Shown piece after piece: positions 18,539 to 27,340 of a stretch of 64,000 nucleotides of DNA. The notes below the pieces were generated by a model. It was not told the origin of the DNA. It saw only the letters and a list, made by a program, of their open reading frames with translations, and did no database searches. The DNA comes from Actinocorallia sp. API 0066 (GTDB taxonomy: Bacteria; Actinomycetota; Actinomycetes; Streptosporangiales; Streptosporangiaceae), in assembly GCF_020991275.1 (NCBI RefSeq), contig NZ_JAJLQY010000007.1, positions 248,001 to 312,000 of the forward strand, given 5' to 3'. Both the position numbers and the translations under genes were made by a program. Position 1 is the first letter of the stretch. Every line of letters starts with the position of its first letter.

Positions 18539-19258
18539 ATGCCTCGCCCTGACGGTCGTGTGAACGACCAGCTCCGACATGTCCGTATCCAGCGCGGCTG
18601 GCTCGACCACGCCGAGGGGTCGGTGCTCGTCGAGTTCGGCGGCACCAGGGTCCTGTGCGCCGCCTCGGTCCAGGACTCGGTGCCGCGCTGGCGGCGGGAC
18701 AGCGGCCTGGGCTGGGTGACCGCCGAGTACGCGATGCTGCCGCGCGCGACGAACACCCGCAACGACCGCGAGTCGGTCAAGGGCCGGCTCGGTGGCCGCA
18801 CCCAGGAGATCTCCCGGCTGATCGGCCGTTCCCTGCGCGCCTGCGTCGACTTCAAGGCGCTCGGCCAGAACACGGTGACGATCGACTGCGACGTCCTGCA
18901 GGCCGACGGCGGCACCCGCACCGCGGCGATCACCGGCGCCTACGTGGCGCTCGCCGACGCCGTCACCTGGATGCGCGACCGCAAGCTGACCAAGGGCGAC
19001 CCGCTGCTGACGTCGGTGTGCGCGGTGAGCGTCGGCGTGGTGGAGGGCGAGTCGCGGCTCGACCTCTGCTACGAGGAGGACGTGCGCGCCGACACCGACA
19101 TGAACGTGGTGTGCACCGGCGACAGCCGCCTCATCGAGGTGCAGGGCACCGCCGAGGGCGTCCCGTTCTCGCGGGAGCAGCTGAACGAGCTGCTCGACCT
19201 CGCGCAGCTCGGCTGCACCGACCTCACCATGATGCAGAAGGAAGCGCTGGCCCGATGA
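18539..19258 (+). CDS. rph: Ribonuclease PH
   Basis: It trims tRNA 3' ends phosphorolytically. The 239-residue protein starts [13 protein letters not shown] and has [17 protein letters not shown], the [19 protein letters not shown] core and NVVCTG. The frame is open further upstream, but homology begins at ATG 18539. Its stop overlaps the rdgB start by four bases (ATGA). Confidence 0.95.
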   Translation: MPRPDGRVNDQLRHVRIQRGWLDHAEGSVLVEFGGTRVLCAASVQDSVPRWRRDSGLGWVTAEYAMLPRATNTRNDRESVKGRLGGRTQEISRLIGRSLRACVDFKALGQNTVTIDCDVLQADGGTRTAAITGAYVALADAVTWMRDRKLTKGDPLLTSVCAVSVGVVEGESRLDLCYEEDVRADTDMNVVCTGDSRLIEVQGTAEGVPFSREQLNELLDLAQLGCTDLTMMQKEALAR

Positions 19259-19851
19259 CGACGCTGGTGCTGGCCACCCGCAACCAGGGCAAGATCGCCG
19301 AACTGCGCGATCTGCTCACCGCGTTCGACGTGGTCGGCCTCGCGGAGTTCCCCGACGCGCCCGAGGTTCCCGAGACGGAGCTGTCGTTCGCCGGGAACGC
19401 GCTGCTCAAGGCGCGCGCGATCGCCGCGCACACCGGCCTCACCGCCGTCTCCGACGACTCGGGCCTGTGTGTGGACGCCCTCAACGGCATGCCGGGCGTG
19501 CTGTCGGCCCGCTGGTCGGGCCGGTTCGGCGAGGCGGCCGCGCGGGGCAGGGACACGGCCAACCTGGAACTCGTCCTCGACCAGCTCGCCGACGTCGCCG
19601 ACTTCGAGCGCGGCGCGCACTTCGTGTGCGCCGCCGCCGTGGTGCGCCCCGACGGCCGCGAGGAGGTCTTCGAGGGGCGGATGGAAGGCCGGATCATCCG
19701 GGAGCCGCGCGGCGAGGGCGGCTTCGGCTACGACCCGATCTTCGAGGTGGCCAAGGACGGCCGTACCGTCGCCGAACTCGCCCCGTACGAGAAGGCGGCG
19801 ATCAGCCACCGCGGGCACGCCTTCCGGGCGTTGGCCGCCGCGCTCGGCTGA
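19255..19851 (+). CDS. rdgB: XTP/dITP pyrophosphatase (RdgB/HAM1 family)
   Basis: It removes non-canonical purine nucleoside triphosphates. The 198-residue protein has [14 protein letters not shown] at the N-terminus, [23 protein letters not shown] and [11 protein letters not shown], all hallmarks of the family. The ATG overlaps the rph stop, showing translational coupling. Confidence 0.95.
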   Translation: MTTLVLATRNQGKIAELRDLLTAFDVVGLAEFPDAPEVPETELSFAGNALLKARAIAAHTGLTAVSDDSGLCVDALNGMPGVLSARWSGRFGEAAARGRDTANLELVLDQLADVADFERGAHFVCAAAVVRPDGREEVFEGRMEGRIIREPRGEGGFGYDPIFEVAKDGRTVAELAPYEKAAISHRGHAFRALAAALG

Positions 19852-19880
19852 ACCGTAAGCCCGTCGGCGTAGGGCCTGGC

Positions 19881-20819
19881 TCAGTCTTCCTTGCGGGCCA
19901 GCAGCCGTACCCGGGTGCCGTGGTAGCCCGCCCGGATCTCGATCAGGTCGACGAGCATCCGGGCGCTCCACAGCCCGAACGACGGCGAGTTGGCGTTCTC
20001 CGGCGGCAGGTACCCGGCCAGCTCGTCCGGATGCCACAGGCCGATGTCGGCGACCTCGCAGAGCACGTCGTCGGCGCCCGCCCACAGCGCCACCTCGACC
20101 GGCGGCGTGCCGTGCCGCACCGCGTTCGTCGCGACCTCGTTGACCGCGGTGACGAACCGCGCGATCACCGCCGCGCTCATGCCGCGCCGCGTCGCGTGGT
20201 CCTTGACGAACGCGCGCAGCCCCGCGAGGTCGAGCGAGCCGACGCTCATCCGGACCGCCTCGGCCGGCACCGGCGGCAGCGGCGTCTTGTCGCACCGCGC
20301 GTTGTACAGCTCGGTGTGCTCGAACGCGTTGTTGTAGGCCGGGAACATCCCGCCCTCCAACAGCTCCGGGTGGGTGCGCCGGGCGTGGTCCACGACCTCG
20401 TCGCCGACGACGCGCCGGTCGTAGGAGCAGATCACGCTGACGCCCCGGTTCTCGAACACCGTGTTCACCAGCGACTCGTAGCGGCCCCACTCGCGCGTCT
20501 GCCAGCTCGCGCCGCCCCACTGCACCTCGGCCAGCGCCCGCACCGGACGGCCCTCGGCCTGCGCGCCCCGCACGATGTCGAGGTACTGGGCGATGGTCCG
20601 CACCGGGTGCCGGTAGAAGTCCTCGGCGGGCGCGTACATGTCCATGACGTCGCCCATCACGTCGCGCACGGCGGTGTAGCAGCGGTTCGGGATCGCCGCG
20701 ATGATCATCGCGTCGGCGGCGAGCCCCTCGCGCAGATAGGGGACGGCGGTGGCCAGGTACTCCTCGTCCTTGCCGTACAGCAGCGCCTGGTGCAGGAGGT
20801 CCTGCGTCTGCCCGGTCAC
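19881..20819 (-). CDS. RsbA-like regulator: MEDS sensor domain plus HATPase (anti-sigma) domain
   Basis: The 312-residue protein has an N-terminal MEDS-like domain (about residues 8-170, with DEEYLATAVPYLREGL) and a C-terminal HATPase_c of the anti-sigma type (about 190-305). The N-box NEVATNAVRHG, the ADIG G1 box and a SFGLWSARMLVD G2 region are visible. It is the last gene of a four-gene operon; its ATG overlaps the stop of the MEDS-STAS gene by four bases. It probably sequesters a sigma factor or an anti-sigma antagonist by a partner switch. Confidence 0.88.
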   Translation of the reverse strand: MTGQTQDLLHQALLYGKDEEYLATAVPYLREGLAADAMIIAAIPNRCYTAVRDVMGDVMDMYAPAEDFYRHPVRTIAQYLDIVRGAQAEGRPVRALAEVQWGGASWQTREWGRYESLVNTVFENRGVSVICSYDRRVVGDEVVDHARRTHPELLEGGMFPAYNNAFEHTELYNARCDKTPLPPVPAEAVRMSVGSLDLAGLRAFVKDHATRRGMSAAVIARFVTAVNEVATNAVRHGTPPVEVALWAGADDVLCEVADIGLWHPDELAGYLPPENANSPSFGLWSARMLVDLIEIRAGYHGTRVRLLARKED

Positions 20820-21742
20820 ATCGACCTCCAGCCCTCGCCACGGGTGATGCCGGGGAACAGATGGAAGCCGACCATCCGGATCACGCCCTCCAGATCGGGG
20901 GTCGGGTTGTCCAGGACAAGGCCGTTGCCCCGGGTGAGCTCCATCGCGTGCGCGCCCAGCATCTTCAGCGCGCCGAGGTCGATGAACTTCAGGTTGCCCA
21001 GCTCCAGGTGCACCTCGGCGCGCGGCCTGCTCACCGTCGTGAGCGCGTCCGTCAGCACCGGGTGGCGGGCACCGTCGATCTCGCCTTCGAGACGCAGGCC
21101 GTGCGGCGCGTACGTCCGGGTCATCCGGAGGACGCCGTCGTCATACTCGGGATTCACTTCGACGAGCACCTCGTGGTGGTTCCGCAACGCGTTGAGCGCG
21201 TCGGCCGAGCGGACCGCGCGCAGGTCGACCTGGCAGAGGGCGATGGCCCGGGTGCTCGGCCCGATGAGGCGCTCCATCGCGCCGTCACAGGCCAGCATGA
21301 ACTCGACGCCGCCGGGCACGTCCGCCGCCCAGGTCATGTCGGCGAGGATCCGCGCCGCCCTGAACCGCTCGCTGAAGGCGCGGTCGAGCTCGCGCTCCAG
21401 CGTCCGGCCGAGCTGTTCGGGGTCGGCCCTGCCCTGCCGGCCGCAGGCGAGCCGCCACGGGATGACCCGGAGGTGGTCGGCTTCGGTGAACGGCCTTACG
21501 TCGATGTGGTGCCGCGCGTACATGCCGGGGAGGCGATGCGGCTCGACGTCGGTCAGGCACACGACGCGCTGCGCGGTGTTCAGCCCGTCGAAGACGAAGT
21601 CGCCGACGACGCGCTCCTTCTCCTCCGGGTGGTGGGAGGCCAGCCAGGCGTGATCACCCGGCCGCAGCTCGCCGACCGGGCGCACCGTGCTCCAGCCGTG
21701 CGCGCCGAACTCCCCGATCGTCCCGTGCTCAGTTGCGTCCAT
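20816..21742 (-). CDS. MEDS-STAS protein (probable anti-anti-sigma factor with sensor domain)
   Basis: The 308-residue protein starts with a MEDS-like domain (LRPGDHAWLASHHPEEKERVV ... RLPGMY) and ends with a STAS domain (about residues 215-300). The latter contains LRLEGEIDG and HLELGNLKFIDLGALKML, where the phosphorylatable Ser/Thr position reads Asp-Leu-Gly rather than DSSG. It is paired with the following RsbA-like gene through a four-base overlap. The upstream 206 bases hold no gene and may contain an internal promoter. Confidence 0.85.
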   Translation of the reverse strand: MDATEHGTIGEFGAHGWSTVRPVGELRPGDHAWLASHHPEEKERVVGDFVFDGLNTAQRVVCLTDVEPHRLPGMYARHHIDVRPFTEADHLRVIPWRLACGRQGRADPEQLGRTLERELDRAFSERFRAARILADMTWAADVPGGVEFMLACDGAMERLIGPSTRAIALCQVDLRAVRSADALNALRNHHEVLVEVNPEYDDGVLRMTRTYAPHGLRLEGEIDGARHPVLTDALTTVSRPRAEVHLELGNLKFIDLGALKMLGAHAMELTRGNGLVLDNPTPDLEGVIRMVGFHLFPGITRGEGWRSM

Positions 21743-21948
21743 GCTGCTCCGCGGGTGTCCGCGCTGGGGTGGATGGGCCGTGCGAGTGCGCCCCGACCGT
21801 CCTGGACGGCGGCCGGTGGCTCCCTGTGGTGACGTCAACACTACGCCTGTGTGACGGGTTCGGTGGGCTGAGTGGCCGGTTCGGTGGAATTGTTCCTCCC
21901 GGTATCTGGAAACGCCCCCCGACGGTGCAGGATCCTTCGCGCGCCGCG

Positions 21949-22896
21949 TCAGGTCGGCGACGCGGCGATCGCGCGCGGCACCGGCGTGTGGATGCGCACC
22001 CGGGTGCCGTGCGGACCCGTCCGCACCTGCACCGGCCCCGAAAGCATCCGCACCGCCCACAGGCCGAGCCGGATCTCGTGCGCGCGCGGCGGAACGTTCC
22101 CTGTCTCCGCCGGGCCCGGCGGAGACCAGTCGCCCTCGTCGGCGACCTCGCACACGAGCCTGTCCGGCTCGGGCCACAGCCGCAGCGTCACCGGCGGCGT
22201 GCCGTGGTGCAGCGCGTTCGTCGCGACCTCGGTGACCGCGACGAGTAGCTGGTGCAGCAGCGGCCCGCCCAGCCCGTGCCGGCGCGCGTGCACCGCGACG
22301 AGCGCGCGCAGGTCCCGCAGGTCGGGGGAGTGCACCGGGACGAGCGCGGAGTCGGCGGGGGCGGGGTCGAGCGGCCGCCCGTCGGTGGTGGACAGGTAGT
22401 CGCGCGGATCCTGGTAGGCGGGGTTCGGCATCCGCGTCGCGCCCTGCGCCATCTGCGGATGGGTGAGAGCGGCGGCGCGTAGGACGTCCGGTGGAAGCCC
22501 GAGGTCGTAAGCGCACAGGATGTGCGCGCCGGTGCCGGCGAACACCACGTTCACCAGCGCCTCGACCCGCTGCCACTCCTGCGTCTCCAGCGGGTCGCGC
22601 TCGCGCCAGCACTGCTCGCCGAGCAGCCGGACCGCGCCGCCCGTCGCCGCCTCGCGTTCCGCCAGCGCCAGCACCCGCGCGACGATCCGCGCCGGATGCA
22701 GGTAGAAGTCCGCGGAGTCCACGTAGGTGATGGCGCCGTCATAGGCGGCGAGCTCGCGGCGCAGCAGCTCCGTCTTCCCCGCGGTGACGGCGAGGACGGG
22801 GTCACCGCGCTCGGCGCCCTCCCGCAGGAACGGCACAGCGGTTTCCAGGAACGCGTCATGGTCCTCGTAGGACAGTGCCGCGTGTGTCAGGGGCAT
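21949..22896 (-). CDS. RsbA-like regulator: MEDS sensor domain plus HATPase (anti-sigma) domain, second copy
   Basis: This 315-residue protein is a paralogue of the product at 19881-20819. It has a MEDS-like domain (DHDAFLETAVPFLREGAERGD) and a C-terminal HATPase with TEVATNALHHG as the N-box and ADEGDW as the G1 region. The Asn of the N-box is preceded by TEVA instead of NEVA. Its start overlaps the stop of the upstream MEDS-STAS gene by one base (TGATG). Confidence 0.88.
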   Translation of the reverse strand: MPLTHAALSYEDHDAFLETAVPFLREGAERGDPVLAVTAGKTELLRRELAAYDGAITYVDSADFYLHPARIVARVLALAEREAATGGAVRLLGEQCWRERDPLETQEWQRVEALVNVVFAGTGAHILCAYDLGLPPDVLRAAALTHPQMAQGATRMPNPAYQDPRDYLSTTDGRPLDPAPADSALVPVHSPDLRDLRALVAVHARRHGLGGPLLHQLLVAVTEVATNALHHGTPPVTLRLWPEPDRLVCEVADEGDWSPPGPAETGNVPPRAHEIRLGLWAVRMLSGPVQVRTGPHGTRVRIHTPVPRAIAASPT

Positions 22897-23792
22897 CAGC
22901 CGTCACCCAGTTCGATTCCCGGCAGCCTGTGCAGGCCGACGACGTCGATGATGGACCGCACGGCGGGATCCACGTGGCGGAGCAGAACCCTGCACCGTGG
23001 GCCGCGCTTGCGGGTGAAGTCGGTGATGACGCCGAAGGCGTCGAGACTGACGAACGTCACCTCGGCGAGGTCGAGGCAGACGGTCTCAGTGGTGGGTGGG
23101 AGCGAGCCCAGCGCCTCGGCGAACCGGAGGCGGCGGGTCACGTCGATCTCGCCGCGCAGGTGCAGCCCGAGCGGCTGGTACGTGCGCGTGATGGTGAGTT
23201 GCGGGTCGTCGAAGTCGGGGTTGGGGAGCACCCTGACCTCGTGGTGGGAGTCCAGCAGGGAGAACCGGCCGCCTCCGCAGCGCCGGACGTCGGTCTGGCA
23301 GATCGCGGTGACCGAGACGCTGGGCGCGACGGCCGCGTCGAGGCGCTGTTCGCAGAAGTCGACGCGGGAGTCGCCGAAGGGCTGGTCGAAGATCCAGGAG
23401 TTCTCCGCGGTGAGCCGGATGCCGCGGAACTCCTGCTCCTGTGCCTTGGCTATCTCGTCGTTGAGGGTGGCGAGGTACTTCTGCGGGTCGAACATGCCCT
23501 GGGTGAGGCACGCCTCGCCGAGCGGGATCAGCGACAGCAGCCCCTGCCGGACGGCGAACCCCAGGTCACGCCCGTACAGGCCGGGCAGCTCCCACGGTTC
23601 GGCGTCCGTGATGTAGATGACCTTGTCGCGGATCTCCAGCCCGTGCTCGATCCACGGCCCGATGACGTGCCCCTGCTCCTCCTCGGACGCGAACGGGAAC
23701 CACGCATGGTCGCCGGGCAGAAGGTCCCTGACCGGTCTGCAGACCTGCATGGTGTACCGCGTCCTCCCGCACCGGGCATCGGCTTCGCTCAT
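22896..23792 (-). CDS. MEDS-STAS protein, first gene of the regulator operon
   Basis: The 298-residue protein has a MEDS-like domain (DLLPGDHAWFPFASEEEQ ... ELPGLYG) and a C-terminal STAS domain (LHLRGEIDVTRR ... CLDLAEVTFVSLDAFGVI). The segment FVSLDAFG replaces the usual F-DSSG phosphorylation site, with Ser at its second position. ATG 23792 was chosen; an internal ATG 14 codons later (MQVCRPVRD) is an alternative. It leads the operon of two MEDS-STAS/MEDS-HATPase pairs. Confidence 0.83.
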   Translation of the reverse strand: MSEADARCGRTRYTMQVCRPVRDLLPGDHAWFPFASEEEQGHVIGPWIEHGLEIRDKVIYITDAEPWELPGLYGRDLGFAVRQGLLSLIPLGEACLTQGMFDPQKYLATLNDEIAKAQEQEFRGIRLTAENSWIFDQPFGDSRVDFCEQRLDAAVAPSVSVTAICQTDVRRCGGGRFSLLDSHHEVRVLPNPDFDDPQLTITRTYQPLGLHLRGEIDVTRRLRFAEALGSLPPTTETVCLDLAEVTFVSLDAFGVITDFTRKRGPRCRVLLRHVDPAVRSIIDVVGLHRLPGIELGDG

Positions 23793-23894
23793 CCAGCGTA
23801 CGCCGCACACCCCCACCAAGGAGGACTCTTTTTTCACATATCGACGCCACGCCACTCCAGGGAGTGGACAAGGGGGGCGAGGGAAGACAACTCG

Positions 23895-23968
23895 TGGGGC
23901 CGGTGGGACTCGAACCCACAACACGACGGACCTAAACCGCCGGCCTCTGCCAATTGGGCTACGGCCCC
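23895..23968 (-). tRNA. tRNA with UAG anticodon (nominally Leu) but a class I, short-variable-loop structure
   Basis: The minus strand folds as a complete cloverleaf. The acceptor arms are GGGGCCG and CGGCCCC, with A at position 73. The D arm is GCC/GGC around AATTGG; the anticodon stem is GGCGG/CCGTC; the seven-base loop TTTAGGT gives anticodon UAG; the variable loop has five bases; the T arm is GTGGG-TTCGAGT-CCCAC. CCA is not encoded. UAG should read CUA leucine codons, but bacterial tRNA-Leu normally has a long variable arm, which is absent. The cloverleaf is clear; its amino-acid identity is uncertain. Confidence 0.85.
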
Positions 23969-24013
23969 GTTTTCCGGGGGTCCCGACGATATCAGCGGGA
24001 GCCCCGGTGGCGC

Positions 24014-24499
24014 TCAGAGCGCGAGTTCCCGGCGGACGCGGGCGACGTGTCCGGTGGCCTTCACGTTGTAGTACGCCTTCTCGATCCTGCCTGCGGCGTC
24101 GATGACGAAGGTGGAGCGGATGACGCCGACGGTCACCTTGCCGTACAGCTTCTTCTCGCCGTAGGCGCCGTACGCCTGGAGGGTCTGCCTGTCGGGGTCG
24201 GACAGGAGCGGGAACGTGAGCCCGTCGCGCTCCTTGAACTTGGCGAGTTTGGCCGGGGCGTCGGGGGAGACGCCGACGACGGCGACGCCGGATTCCGCGA
24301 GGTCGGGGAGTGCCCCTTCGAAGTCGACGGACTCCTTGGTGCAGCCGGGGGTCATGGCGGCGGGGTAGAAGTAGAGGATCACCCGCTGTCCGCGCAGTGA
24401 CGACAACGTGAAGGGCTTGCCGTCGGCGTCGTCGAGGGTGAAATCGGGGGCCTCATCGCCTGGTTCGAGACGATTTGTCACCTTTGGTCCTTTCGCCAT
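24014..24499 (-). CDS. bcp: Bcp/PrxQ-type thioredoxin-dependent peroxiredoxin
   Basis: It reduces hydroperoxides. The 161-residue protein has DEAPDFTLDDADGK, LYFYPAAMTPGCTKES with the peroxidatic Cys, and RSTFVIDAAGRI near the C-terminus. The resolving cysteine that often follows five residues later in Bcp is absent (TKESVDF), so it may act as a 1-Cys enzyme. It is followed downstream by the tRNA and diverges from the DUF3618 gene. Confidence 0.92.
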   Translation of the reverse strand: MAKGPKVTNRLEPGDEAPDFTLDDADGKPFTLSSLRGQRVILYFYPAAMTPGCTKESVDFEGALPDLAESGVAVVGVSPDAPAKLAKFKERDGLTFPLLSDPDRQTLQAYGAYGEKKLYGKVTVGVIRSTFVIDAAGRIEKAYYNVKATGHVARVRRELAL

Positions 24500-24599
24500 G
24501 AGTGCCTCGCGCCCAACTTACCGGGCCTCGCGGCGCGAGCCGGTGACACGACCTGCGAGACTGATCGCCAGCATCGACACTACGCCGGAGGAACCGCCG

Positions 24600-24935
24600 A
24601 TGGCCGACAGGGATCCGGATCGGATCAAGCAGGAGATCGAAGGGGAACTGGAGGACCTCGCGCGCAACATCGACGCGCTCGCCCAGAAGGTCAACCCGTC
24701 GACGATCGTGCACCGCACGGGCGAACGCGCGCGGGCGGAGATCACCCAGGTCGCCCATGTGCTCGGCTCCGTCGTCGCGCCCCGGGACGCCGCGTCGTCA
24801 CCGCTGTCGGAGCAGCAGCGCAGGCGCCTGCTCATCGCGGGCGGCGTCGCGCTGGCCGGCGTCGCGGCGCTCGTCGTCCTCGGCGCCCGCCGCTCCGCCA
24901 ACAAGACACGCCTGCAACTCACCCTCGGCGCCTGA
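24600..24935 (+). CDS. DUF3618 family membrane protein
   Basis: The 111-residue protein starts MADRDPDRIKQEIEGELEDL, an amphipathic helical region typical of DUF3618, and has one membrane helix (LLIAGGVALAGVAALVVLG) near the C-terminus. ATG 24600 follows a GGAGGAACC Shine-Dalgarno. The open frame further upstream is antisense to bcp. The function is unknown. Confidence 0.85.
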   Translation: MADRDPDRIKQEIEGELEDLARNIDALAQKVNPSTIVHRTGERARAEITQVAHVLGSVVAPRDAASSPLSEQQRRRLLIAGGVALAGVAALVVLGARRSANKTRLQLTLGA

Positions 24936-24977
24936 CCCCCGGCGACGGCACAGGCCGGGCCGCGCAGGACGGGCGGG

Positions 24978-26240
24978 CTAGCCGAACTGCGGGAGGTGCG
25001 CCCGGTGGGCGGCGAGGCCCTCGGTGAGGATCGCGTCGGCTCTGGCCTTGCCGAGAGCGAACGGGTGCGCCATGAGGGCTCGCAGGGCGAGGGCCCGGTC
25101 TCCCGTGGTGGCCGCCTGGGAAGCCAGACGTTCGTAGCAGGCCGCCGCTTGGGTGAGGCCGCGCACCGGGAGCGGAAGGTCGCCGACCGGTAGCGGGCGG
25201 GCGCCTTGCGCGTCCACCAGGCAGGGCGCCTCCACGATCGTGTCCTCCGGCAGTGAGGGGATCGCCCGGCCCGCGTTCGGCACGTTGAGGACCATCCGGC
25301 GGCCCTCGTCCCGCGCGATCGCGCAGATGACGTCCACCGCGAACTCCCCGTGCTCGCCGCCTCCGCGCTCCCGCGACGGGTCGGGGTCGGCCTTGTAGGA
25401 CTCCTCGGCCACCTGCGCGTAGAACCTTGGCAGCGTCGCGATGATGTCCTGGGCGCGGGTCGTGCCTTTCGCGCGCAGCTCGGCGACCACCTCGTCGTGG
25501 AAGAAGTAGTACTTGGCGTAGGAGTTGGGCAGGAAGCCCAGGGCGCGGCCGAGATCCGCCATCCGCGACGGGTCGCGCCACGGCGTCGCGCCGCCGTCCG
25601 GAGGCGCCAGGGCCGCCAGCAGGGGCGGCAGGTCGAGTGGGACGCCGCGCCGCCTTACGGTGTCGGCCCAGGTGAGGTGGTTGAGGCCGATCCAGTCGGC
25701 CTCCAGGCCGTCGAGGCCGAGCAGGTCCTCCCACATCTCGGTGTCGCCGACGTGCTGGTCGCACAGGCCGAGGAAACGGCGGCCGGGGAAGCGCTGGAGG
25801 ACGGCGTCCGTGACGACGCTCGTCGGGTTCGTGTAGTTCACGATCCAGGCGTCCTCGGGAGCCTTCTCCACAAGGTCCAGCAGAACGGGCACCGAGCGGC
25901 AGGCCATGAGGAAGCCGCCGGGCCCCGCCGTCTCCTGGCCGACGACGCCGTGTCCGAGCGGGATCGCCTCGTCCAGGTGCCTGGCCTCCATGCCGCCCGG
26001 CCGGAACGTCGTGAAGACGAAGTCAGCGCCGTCCAGCGCCGTCTTCAGGTCGGGGTGGACGGTGACGTCGCACAGGCCCTTGAGCATGCCGCGCGCGAGC
26101 CTGGCCATCAGCTCCATCGCGGGCACGTCGGGGTCGTGGAAGGCGAGTTCGGCGCCGCGCAGGTCGTCCGCGCGGTGCAGCACGCCGCGCACGACCCCCG
26201 GCAGGTAGCCGCTGCCCGCACCCACGATCGCGATCCTCAC
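24978..26240 (-). CDS. Family 4 glycoside hydrolase (6-phospho-glycosidase type)
   Basis: GH4 enzymes cleave phosphorylated or plain glycosides with NAD+ and a divalent metal. The protein of about 420 residues opens with the dinucleotide loop IAIVGAGSGYLPG and has DADFVFT-type segments, GQETAGPGG, IVNYTNPTS and LGLCDQHVG, the Cys/His metal-site region. The GTG start overlaps the stop of the PfkB kinase gene by four bases, so substrate phosphorylation and cleavage are probably linked. Which sugar is used cannot be told from the sequence. Confidence 0.88.
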   Translation of the reverse strand: MRIAIVGAGSGYLPGVVRGVLHRADDLRGAELAFHDPDVPAMELMARLARGMLKGLCDVTVHPDLKTALDGADFVFTTFRPGGMEARHLDEAIPLGHGVVGQETAGPGGFLMACRSVPVLLDLVEKAPEDAWIVNYTNPTSVVTDAVLQRFPGRRFLGLCDQHVGDTEMWEDLLGLDGLEADWIGLNHLTWADTVRRRGVPLDLPPLLAALAPPDGGATPWRDPSRMADLGRALGFLPNSYAKYYFFHDEVVAELRAKGTTRAQDIIATLPRFYAQVAEESYKADPDPSRERGGGEHGEFAVDVICAIARDEGRRMVLNVPNAGRAIPSLPEDTIVEAPCLVDAQGARPLPVGDLPLPVRGLTQAAACYERLASQAATTGDRALALRALMAHPFALGKARADAILTEGLAAHRAHLPQFG

Positions 26241-27289
26241 TGGCGCCCCCTCAGCGTCGGCTGGGCCCGCGCGACGGCGTCGGCGCCCCTGTCGAGTTCG
26301 GTCTCCGGGATGTGCTCGACGACAAAGGCGTACCGCGCCAGGACGTCGCCCGGCACCTCGCCCGTCTCGCCGAACGAGGCGATCTCGCTCCAGCAGGGCG
26401 CGCCGAGCGAGCCGCTGTAGTGCCGCACGGACAGCCCGGCGCACAGGTTGGCGAACCTGAGCCGCTGCGGCAGGCCCCAGCCCGCGAGCGTGCCGTACAC
26501 GAACGCGGCGGCGAACACGTCGCCCGCGCCGGTCGGGTCGAGCGCCTCGACCGGCAGCGCGGGTTCGGCGGCCCGCTCGGCGCCGCGCGCGGCGAGCGCC
26601 CCGGCCGCGCCGCACTTGACCACGACCGTCGGCACGAGTTCCGCGAGCCGTTCCAGGGCGGCCTCCGCGCTTGAGGTGCGCGTGTAGGCCATCGCCTCGA
26701 CGGCGTTGGGGAGGAACACGTCGACGTGCCTGAGCCGCTCCAGGACGTCCATGGACCACGTCTCGGTGGGGTCCCATCCGAGGTCGGCGACCACGATCGC
26801 GCCCTGCGCGCGCAGTTCCAGCGCCCAGGACGGCACCGGTTGGGCGATGTCGACCACGCACGTCCTGGCCGGGGGCGGGGAGGAGACGGGAGCGGGCGGC
26901 GGTAGCGGGTTGACGTAGGTGACCATGCTCCGGTCAGCGTCGTAGGCGAGCGACACGGTGACGGGGCTCGACCAGCCGGGCATCCGACGCGACCACGTCA
27001 GGTCGACGCTCTCCTGGTCGGCCAGCGTGTCCCAGAGGTAGGTGCCGAAGAGGTCGTCACCGAAGGCGGCGGCAAGGCCGACCCGCAGGCCCAGCCTGCT
27101 CATCGCGACCGCCATGTTGGCGACGCCGCCCGGCGCCGAGCCGAGGCCGTCGGTGATCACCTCGCCGCCGGGCGGGGGCGGCCCGGGCAGCCCGGTGAAG
27201 ATCATGTCCATGTAGACCTGGCCGGACAGGAACACGTCGAGCCCTGGGGAGGCGGGCTCGGGGCGCCCGGAGCACGGATCGGCGCTCAT
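26237..27289 (-). CDS. PfkB-family carbohydrate kinase
   Basis: The 350-residue protein has the ribokinase-fold features: SAPGGVANMAVAMSRLG near the N-terminus, the D-x-T-E-like PNAVEAMAYT segment, and the signature DPTGAGDVFAAAF with the catalytic Asp. It phosphorylates a sugar or nucleoside, probably one used by the overlapping GH4 enzyme. The preceding aldolase-like gene ends 51 bases upstream, so the three may form one operon. Confidence 0.88.
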   Translation of the reverse strand: MSADPCSGRPEPASPGLDVFLSGQVYMDMIFTGLPGPPPPGGEVITDGLGSAPGGVANMAVAMSRLGLRVGLAAAFGDDLFGTYLWDTLADQESVDLTWSRRMPGWSSPVTVSLAYDADRSMVTYVNPLPPPAPVSSPPPARTCVVDIAQPVPSWALELRAQGAIVVADLGWDPTETWSMDVLERLRHVDVFLPNAVEAMAYTRTSSAEAALERLAELVPTVVVKCGAAGALAARGAERAAEPALPVEALDPTGAGDVFAAAFVYGTLAGWGLPQRLRFANLCAGLSVRHYSGSLGAPCWSEIASFGETGEVPGDVLARYAFVVEHIPETELDRGADAVARAQPTLRGRQ

Positions 27290-27340
27290 GGCCCACCTCC
27301 TGGGACTACAGGACGTGACTGATGGGCCGCGGCGCGAAGG

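Noticed and set aside
23895-23968. Suppressor tRNA reading UAG stops
   Set aside because: The anticodon itself is UAG, which pairs with CUA, not with the UAG codon; suppression would need a CUA anticodon.
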